Shown here: positions 14,982 through 20,189 of the stretch, piece after piece
Numbering within the stretch: the stretch's first letter is position 1
Layout: the number at the start of each line of letters is the position of its first letter
NCBI GenBank assembly: GCA_023409835.1
Contig: JAEYQV010000135.1
Location: forward strand, 1 to 20,189
DNA length: 20,189 nucleotides
Source: Bacillota bacterium
Lineage (GTDB): Bacteria > Bacillota > Clostridia > Lachnospirales > Lachnospiraceae
Reading direction: 5' to 3'
Notes under the pieces: generated by a model
Seen by the model: the letters and a program-made list of their open reading frames with translations, nothing else
What the model was told of the DNA's origin: nothing
Databases searched by the model: none
Position numbers and translations under genes: made by a program

Positions 14982-16160
14982 TTATTGCAGCGTATTTACA
15001 GCATTTTCTAATTGGAATAATGCTTTTTTGATTGTCTCTCTGGGGCATGCAATGTTAATTCTCTGGAAGCCTCTGCCCTCTTCTCCGAACATGGTACCCG
15101 CATCCAACCATAGCTTCGCTTTTTCAATTATCAGCTTCTCTAGCTCCTTCTCACTTAGCTTAAGACTTCTGAAATCAAGCCAGACCAGATAAGTCCCCTG
15201 CGGCTCTACCAGTCTGACCTGAGGCAGCCGCTCCTTTAGAAAGCCTCTAATGAGTGCCAGATTATCGGATAGATATAGCTTAAGCTCCTCAAGCCACGGT
15301 CCTCCCTGCTCATAAGCTGCCCTGCAGGCAATCAGTCCCATCGTATTCAACTGGCTGTATCCACTGGCTGCGATCTCCTCCCGGAAGCTTTTCCGGATAC
15401 CTTTATCTTCTATGAATATATTGGATACCTGGAGTCCCGCCAGATTAAAGGTCTTGCTGGGTGCGGTACAGGTAATCGTCTGCCGCAGGAATTCCTCCTT
15501 AAGATCTGCAAAGATAGAATGCCGGTGACCGGGAAAGATAAAATCAGAATGGATTTCATCCGACACCACATATACCCCATGCTTCACACAGATATCACCG
15601 ATCCGAATCAGCTCCTCCTTCGTCCACACCCTACCAACCGGATTATGCGGACTACACAGAATGAAGAGCTTAACCCCGTGTAGGGTGACCTTGGCTTCAA
15701 AATCCTCCGGATCCATCCGATAGGCACCGTTCTCATATACCAACGGATTGTTGATCAGCTTCCGTTTATTGGCCCGGATTATCTCCGAGAAGGGATAATA
15801 TACCGGCTGCTGGATTATGACAGCATCTCCCTCCTTCGTAAGGGCCCGAATTGCACAAGCGATCGCATATACGACTCCGGGGGTTTTTACGAGCCACTCT
15901 CTCTTAACCGTCCACCCGAACCGTTCCTGAAACCAATGGAAAACCGCCTCAAAATACTCCTGTTTGGATTCGGAGTATCCATAGATACCATGGTTGACGG
16001 CCTTAAGCAGTGCTTCCGTAACCGCAGACGGTGTTCTAAAATCCATATCAGCTACCCATAGCGGCAGCAAATCCTCCGGCTTTCCTCTCTCAATGGCAAA
16101 GTCGTGTTTTATGGACCAGGTTCCCCTCCGATCAATCATCTCATCAAAGCTATAGCTCAT
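14982..16160 (-). CDS. patB: PatB/MalY-type PLP-dependent C-S lyase (aminotransferase class I/II fold)
   Basis: 392 residues, the standard length. The opening FDEMIDRRGTWSIKHD and LPLWVADMDFRTP are typical of the MalY/PatB branch, which cleaves cystathionine to homocysteine, pyruvate and ammonia (cystathionine beta-lyase). PLP-site residues: Asn in SPHNPVGR (170-177), Asp and His in SDEIHSD (200-206), and the Schiff-base Lys236 in TAPSKTFNLAG. Soluble, cytoplasmic. Its ATG overlaps the stop of the cystathionine gamma-synthase-like gene as ATGA (16157-16160), so the two are translated together and would do consecutive transsulfuration steps. A cysteine desulfhydrase or general aminotransferase role cannot be excluded. 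Confidence 0.88.
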   Translation of the reverse strand: MSYSFDEMIDRRGTWSIKHDFAIERGKPEDLLPLWVADMDFRTPSAVTEALLKAVNHGIYGYSESKQEYFEAVFHWFQERFGWTVKREWLVKTPGVVYAIACAIRALTKEGDAVIIQQPVYYPFSEIIRANKRKLINNPLVYENGAYRMDPEDFEAKVTLHGVKLFILCSPHNPVGRVWTKEELIRIGDICVKHGVYVVSDEIHSDFIFPGHRHSIFADLKEEFLRQTITCTAPSKTFNLAGLQVSNIFIEDKGIRKSFREEIAASGYSQLNTMGLIACRAAYEQGGPWLEELKLYLSDNLALIRGFLKERLPQVRLVEPQGTYLVWLDFRSLKLSEKELEKLIIEKAKLWLDAGTMFGEEGRGFQRINIACPRETIKKALFQLENAVNTLQ

Positions 16161-17323
16161 TCTGCCATCCCCCTTTTCCTCGGTTCACTAAGTTCAAATG
16201 CCTGGGTAAGATCCTCTATCAGATCCTGAAATGCTTCCAGCCCCACCGATAACCGCAGGAGTCTCCCGTGAATGCCCTTCGCCTGCCGTTCCGCCTCCGG
16301 AACATCAGCATGGGTCTGCAGCATCGGATAGGTAATCAGGGTCTCCACCCCTCCGAGACTCTCCGCATAGAGAACAAGATTGACCCTCTCAAGTATTCTG
16401 ACAGCGGTCTCTTCACTATCTACCTCGAAGGATATCATCGCCCCGAAGCCTCTTGCCTGCCTCTTCGATATCTCATAATCCGGATGGGTGGTAAGTCCGG
16501 GATAGTAAACCTTCTTCACCTTCGGGTTACTTAAGAGCCATTCGGCCAGCCTTAGAGCATTCTCCTGCTGGCTCTCCATCCTGATTGACAAGGTTTTAAT
16601 GCCACGAATAATCAGCCAGCTGTCAAACGGGGCCAGACAGGCGCCGGTGGTCTTATAGATATATCGTAGCTTTTCTGATAATTCCTGTGACCCGGTGATC
16701 AAAAACCCGGCCAGCGTATCATTATGTCCGGAGAGGTATTTCGTACCGCTGTGTACTACAAGGTCAGCACCCAGGGCTAAGGGATTCTGAAAATATGGCG
16801 TCAGGAAGGTATTATCTGCAATCAGAAGCAGGCTATGGCGTTTAGCGATCTCAGCTATCGCTCTGATATCGATGACCTGCATCATAGGGTTGGACGGGGT
16901 TTCAATGAAGATAGCTTTGGTCTCCGGCCGGATCAGCTCCTCCACCTTTGAAACCTCCGACATATTCGTAAAATCAAAGGTAAGTCCGTTCTTCATCGAT
17001 ATTGAATGGAATAACCGGATGGAGCCCCCATACAGATCTTCTGAAGCAATGATATGGTCACCGATCTGAAACAGCTCCATCATCGCTGTTATCGCCGCCA
17101 TTCCGGAGGAGAAGGCCAGGGCATCGATACCTCCCTCCAGCTTAGCTACGATATTCTCCAGCTGTTCCCTGGTGGGGTTCTTTACCCTGGAATAATCATA
17201 TCCGGTGCTCATGCCGACAGCCGGATGTACGAAGGTTGCCGTCTGATAGATCGGTACACTGACCGATCCCGTGGTATGGGTAATATCCTTACTTCCATGA
17301 ATGCATAACGTTGTAATATCCAT
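16157..17323 (-). CDS. Cystathionine gamma-synthase/lyase family PLP enzyme
   Basis: 388 residues of the Cys/Met metabolism PLP family. Seen: the substrate/PLP-phosphate element GYDYSRVKNPTR (41-52), FSSGMAA (71-77), IETPSNPMM (140-148), ADNTFLTPY (169-177), and the Schiff-base Lys195 in HSGTKYLSGHND. The family includes gamma-synthase (MetB/MetI), gamma-lyase (MccB/MetC-like) and acylhomoserine sulfhydrylases, which are hard to separate by eye. The length and the partner PatB-like gene fit conversion of acylhomoserine plus cysteine to cystathionine, then homocysteine; the reverse (lyase) use is also possible. GGAGG lies 6 bases ahead of the ATG. It has its own strong promoter. Confidence 0.88.
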   Translation of the reverse strand: MDITTLCIHGSKDITHTTGSVSVPIYQTATFVHPAVGMSTGYDYSRVKNPTREQLENIVAKLEGGIDALAFSSGMAAITAMMELFQIGDHIIASEDLYGGSIRLFHSISMKNGLTFDFTNMSEVSKVEELIRPETKAIFIETPSNPMMQVIDIRAIAEIAKRHSLLLIADNTFLTPYFQNPLALGADLVVHSGTKYLSGHNDTLAGFLITGSQELSEKLRYIYKTTGACLAPFDSWLIIRGIKTLSIRMESQQENALRLAEWLLSNPKVKKVYYPGLTTHPDYEISKRQARGFGAMISFEVDSEETAVRILERVNLVLYAESLGGVETLITYPMLQTHADVPEAERQAKGIHGRLLRLSVGLEAFQDLIEDLTQAFELSEPRKRGMAE

Positions 17324-17369
17324 CGTTTCCCTCCGATCATTTCCTAAAGATTAGTATAGTCTGATAAAT

Positions 17370-17395
17370 CAATATTCACCCTATATTTCCTATGG
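17370..17395 (-). promoter_or_regulatory. Possible CymR-like operator in the sulfur operon leader
   Basis: The stretch ACTAAATCCATAGGAAATAT just downstream of the promoter has a partial dyad (AAATCC-ATA-GGAAAT) of the kind bound by Rrf2-type cysteine regulators such as CymR. The match is by memory of the motif and is weak. Confidence 0.3.
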
Positions 17396-17413
17396 ATTTA
17401 GTATGTTTTAAAA

Positions 17414-17442
17414 AGTATAGTTAATTTTTTCTTTAATGTCAA
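17414..17442 (-). promoter_or_regulatory. Sigma-A promoter of the sulfur amino acid operon
   Basis: Read on the minus strand: -35 TTGACA (17437-17442), a 17-base A/T-rich spacer, -10 TATACT (17414-17419), almost consensus. The leader is about 85 bases. No S-box or T-box is recognised in it. Confidence 0.82.
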
Positions 17443-17523
17443 TCAGTATTTCGAAGCAAATTGAATTCCCTTTTCACTGTTTCTAATCGGAGCACAGGTG
17501 GGTGCAAGATAAGCCAGAGTTGC

Positions 17524-17570
17524 AAAAAGCCCCATATCCTTCTCTTCTTCGCGAAGGTGAATATGAGGCT
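17524..17570 (-). terminator. Intrinsic terminator of the cyclophilin gene
   Basis: On the minus strand AGCCTCATAT (17561-17570) pairs with ATATGGGGCT (17528-17537) across an internal CTTCGCGAAG stretch, followed by five T. It lies 19 bases after the cyclophilin stop. Confidence 0.78.
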
Positions 17571-17588
17571 AACTCTTAATACGTTGAC

Positions 17589-18353
17589 TTATTTCTTATA
17601 TTCAAATACATTAATCTTCTCGATCACAACGGGGGTCTTTGGAACACCCTTCTCCTCATTCGCCATCTCAACCTTAACTACCGCATCAAGTACATCATAG
17701 CCGTCATATACCTGTCCGAATACCGTATGCATCCGGTAAAGCCAGGGTGTTCCGCCAACCGTAGCATAGTTTTTGATTGCATCCTCATTAAATGTAATCC
17801 GGTAGGTATCCTCAACTTGTTTTAAAATTTTCTCATCATAGGTTGCTGTAGACTGAACAATGAAGAACTGGCTGCCGTTCGTATTCGGACCGGAGTTCGC
17901 CATACAGAGTGCTCCACGGTATGGCTGGAGATTGTCTGAGAATTCATCCTCGAATTTCTCTCCCCAGATACTTTCTCCGCCGGAACCCGTTCCGGTCGGA
18001 TCTCCTCCCTGGATCATAAAATCCTCTATGATACGGTGAAAGGTGAGACCATCATAATAACCATCCTTCGCATGAGTAATAAAATTCTCAACTGCCTTCG
18101 GTGCGTCATCCTCAAAAAATCTGACATAGATGGAGCCAAACTCTTTAATTGAAATCTCAGCTACTGTTTCGCCTTCCTTCGGTTCTGCGAATTGGTTGAC
18201 AGAAGATGCGGTTGTACCACCGTTTTTATCAGTAGTCCCGTCACTTGCTCCATCTGCAGGTTGATTAGTAGTATCCGCTTTTGTGCCGCAGCCTGTTAAT
18301 AATAATGAGAGAAAAAGAGCAGCTGCTATAAGTTTTGACAAAGCTTTTTTCAT
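17589..18353 (-). CDS. Lipoprotein peptidyl-prolyl cis-trans isomerase (cyclophilin type)
   Basis: 254 residues. A lipoprotein signal peptide with lipobox LLTGC (Cys22) is followed by a Ser/Thr/Gly/Asp-rich linker (to about residue 55) and a cyclophilin domain. The active-site blocks are FHRIIEDFMIQGGDP (105-119; Arg107, Phe112, Met113, Gln115) and MANSGPNTNGSQFFI (151-165; Gln162, Phe164), with the later His in MHTVFGQV. It should sit on the outer face of the membrane and help exported proteins fold. An insertion of about 30 residues before the last block is common in Firmicutes cyclophilins. GGAGG lies 6 bases before the ATG; monocistronic between two terminators. Confidence 0.94.
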   Translation of the reverse strand: MKKALSKLIAAALFLSLLLTGCGTKADTTNQPADGASDGTTDKNGGTTASSVNQFAEPKEGETVAEISIKEFGSIYVRFFEDDAPKAVENFITHAKDGYYDGLTFHRIIEDFMIQGGDPTGTGSGGESIWGEKFEDEFSDNLQPYRGALCMANSGPNTNGSQFFIVQSTATYDEKILKQVEDTYRITFNEDAIKNYATVGGTPWLYRMHTVFGQVYDGYDVLDAVVKVEMANEEKGVPKTPVVIEKINVFEYKK

Positions 18354-18390
18354 ATTCCTCCATATTCCTTTCCTATTACCTTTACATCAA

Positions 18391-18455
18391 AATCGGTTCC
18401 GCAGCTTATGAGAATAATTCAACTAATATAACTACAAGTACTCATGAAACCGATT
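18391..18455 (-). terminator. Probable terminator after the DUF4153-like gene
   Basis: On the minus strand AATCGGTT (18448-18455) pairs with AACCGATT (18391-18398), with a second inner pairing CATGAG/CTCATA, and a short TTTT run follows. The first arm overlaps the stop codon of the membrane protein gene. Confidence 0.5.
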
Positions 18456-20189
18456 ACTTGATTTTTACCAGGATATAAGCATCAGACTGTTCGCTAATGC
18501 CATCCTGCCAGCTATTAATATTAACCGTTTTGGTAACTAATGTCAAGCTTGCCCAATCATTTTGAACTGTAAAGGTGGCTTCTTCAGGAGTAAGCTCAAT
18601 TCCATCAGTACTGTCTGTAAACCTGTTGAAGATATCATCAATCGGAAAACGAAGCAGCATTTCTTCCTTCTCTTTCAGCAGAATATATATCTTCTCCTCC
18701 TCCTGCTTATATTGTAAAGTATAGGTATGTCCGTTCTTCTCAAAGGCTCCGATACTGCTATTCGTCCCCTCCTTATTGACACTTGTATCCAGAATAAAAT
18801 CATAACCGGAAATATTAATCGGAGTTCCTTGCTTCAGATACAGGAAAATATTCTTATAATCCTTGCTGTCGTCATACCAATTGGGACTAAAGCCAAAGGT
18901 AGAATAAAACTCCGAGGGATGATAGCCCTTCAGCCATTCGATTCGATCCAGAGCTCTCATACGTTCGAGATAGTCCATTATTTCGCGTATTGCTTGCTTA
19001 TCCGCCGAAGCAAGCTTGCTGTTCGGTGTTATTACATTATCGGATAACATTTCATTCTCAATCAGAATATTTTTTAATCTAGCCGTTTGACTTACCTGGC
19101 TAATTGTAAAGGCATCCACCGGGGGTAGGACGGATAGTGTAGCAAGGAGAATTAAAACAGGTGCGATCAGTCCATTCTTCCTCACAGGCAGGAAGCAAAA
19201 CAGCAGCCCGGCAATCGTCGCAAACACGCCAAAAAGGATTACATAATATCGGCCATAGGTTACTCCAGACTCTCCGATCTTAAGGATTGAAGCGATAGTC
19301 TGGAACAGGACGACCGGAACTAAAACCTTCGGAAATATCCTTCGAAACCTGACAGCGATTCTATTCTTAAGCCTGCTGGTAAGCAGATATACAATGATCA
19401 CCGTGATAGAATAAGAAACAAGTAAGGGCTCCAATAGATTATCTGTCCAGAATTCACCGGTAATATTAACAATAATATAGATTAAAAGAATAACTGTAAA
19501 AATAGCTGTCACCGGAACAATAACAAAGGATAACAGGTTTTCCAGAAACCTGGGTGCTTCTACAGCTTTATGGAACCTGTTCCCTTCACTGTCGGCTGCA
19601 GCTGCCTTTCTTTCAGAGTCAGATACCTCCTCAAGGGAAGGTTCCGAAAGGTTGTCCACAATATCCGCAGCCTCGGAACCATCTTCCTCCGATGTTCTAT
19701 TTCCGGAATACAGCGGTATTAGAGAGAAAAAATATAAAGGAGCATACAGTACGAAAATAATATTTGCCGCATGGGTATAATAAGTACTGTCAACTCGATA
19801 AAGCAACTTATTAAGAGTCCCGATAATTAGTGCTGTGCCTAAAAAAGTAATCCCCGAGAAGAACAGCGATACAAAAAATGCTTTAAATGCAGCCATAAAG
19901 CTTTCATTAAAGGTAACCTCTGATTGGATGGAAGGCACCCATAGGAAAGCTATCAGTAGTATGAACAAAATCACAATGGTACGAATGACTACTTCCGTAT
20001 GAAAGAAGCTATTCCGTACCGTAAACAGATACACTAATGCTGCTGTTATCGAGAGCACCATGAACAAGACTCGATAGATTGTCTTCCTGCAGAAGCCTTC
20101 ATAGATCATCTGAAGCACAGCATACACTGCCGCTCCGATTAGAATAGCAAATATTAATCTTGGATAGTTATCATTCACATTCGTTATTA
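18454..20189 (-). CDS. DUF4153-like polytopic membrane protein, probably 5'-partial
   Basis: At least 574 residues, with about 10 hydrophobic helices in the first 360 residues and a roughly 200-residue polar C-terminal domain. The block SFMAAFKAFFVSLFFSGITFLG with the following NKLLYRVD resembles the DUF4153 family, membrane proteins of unknown function. An acidic loop (about 165-205) separates two helix bundles. The C-terminal part has a conserved-looking ANKQAIREIMDYLERM-like stretch (SADKQAIREI...) and beta-rich sequence. A GTG at 20176-20178 could be the start, but it has no visible ribosome site and the frame stays open to the window edge, so the true start is probably outside. No neighbour hints at a function. 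Confidence 0.75.
   Translation of the reverse strand, partial: ITNVNDNYPRLIFAILIGAAVYAVLQMIYEGFCRKTIYRVLFMVLSITAALVYLFTVRNSFFHTEVVIRTIVILFILLIAFLWVPSIQSEVTFNESFMAAFKAFFVSLFFSGITFLGTALIIGTLNKLLYRVDSTYYTHAANIIFVLYAPLYFFSLIPLYSGNRTSEEDGSEAADIVDNLSEPSLEEVSDSERKAAAADSEGNRFHKAVEAPRFLENLLSFVIVPVTAIFTVILLIYIIVNITGEFWTDNLLEPLLVSYSITVIIVYLLTSRLKNRIAVRFRRIFPKVLVPVVLFQTIASILKIGESGVTYGRYYVILFGVFATIAGLLFCFLPVRKNGLIAPVLILLATLSVLPPVDAFTISQVSQTARLKNILIENEMLSDNVITPNSKLASADKQAIREIMDYLERMRALDRIEWLKGYHPSEFYSTFGFSPNWYDDSKDYKNIFLYLKQGTPINISGYDFILDTSVNKEGTNSSIGAFEKNGHTYTLQYKQEEEKIYILLKEKEEMLLRFPIDDIFNRFTDSTDGIELTPEEATFTVQNDWASLTLVTKTVNINSWQDGISEQSDAYILVKIK

Noticed and set aside
1..20189. Plus-strand open frames of 60-155 codons throughout the window
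   Set aside because: All lie opposite convincing minus-strand genes, have no ribosome sites of note and give low-complexity or Ser/Pro/Cys-rich translations, as expected of antisense shadows.
1..20189. tRNA or rRNA genes, CRISPR arrays, phage or transposase genes
   Set aside because: None seen: no repeat-spacer pattern, no cloverleaf with CCA-type end, and no integrase or transposase motifs.

Overview
The window looks like a chromosomal segment of a Gram-positive, low-to-moderate-GC clostridial bacterium, most likely a Lachnospiraceae relative. The signs are lipoprotein signal peptides on the solute-binding protein and the cyclophilin, AGGAGG-type ribosome binding sites, a lysine riboswitch, and a Firmicutes-style, secretin-less Tad/Flp-like locus. 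No organism name can be proved from the sequence alone. Every recognisable gene lies on the minus strand, so the window reads from high to low coordinates.

Reading direction, region by region. (1) 18354-20189: the 3' part of a polytopic DUF4153-like membrane protein, probably cut by the window edge, followed by its terminator. (2) 17524-18353: a lipoprotein cyclophilin with its own terminator. (3) 14982-17442: a strong sigma-A promoter and a two-gene translationally coupled sulfur amino acid operon, a cystathionine gamma-synthase/lyase family enzyme followed by a PatB/MalY-type C-S lyase. (4) 11798-14912: promoter, lysine riboswitch (L-box) with intrinsic terminator, and an amino acid ABC transporter (binding lipoprotein, internal terminator, permease, ATPase). 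The riboswitch argues that the transporter imports lysine rather than glutamine, the usual automatic annotation. (5) 10594-11869: a 5'-truncated amidase remnant that begins inside the hairpin ending the ABC operon.

(6) 1-10461: the most interesting region, one long apparent operon of at least 12 genes from a single promoter at about 10433-10461. It encodes a divergent Tad/Flp (type IVc pilus-like) machine: three MinD/CpaE-like proteins that have lost the P-loop, a small two-helix membrane protein, a CpaB-like SAF protein, a TadA-type ATPase with a membrane anchor, a TadB-TadC-like double protein in one chain, four small single-helix pilin-like proteins (three clear paralogs), and a membrane-anchored surface protein with a tandem His/Cys motif that runs off the left edge. 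Genes overlap or nearly touch, and 5 of the 12 appear to start with TTG or GTG. No prepilin peptidase, classical Flp pilin or secretin is seen in the window.

How they fit together: the ATPase and the double TadB/TadC protein would form the inner-membrane assembly motor. The CpaB-like and two-helix proteins would be envelope partners, and the single-helix paralogs would be the likely extruded or structural subunits. The degenerate MinD-like trio would be positioning or scaffold factors rather than active ATPases. These roles are inferred from family resemblance and gene order.
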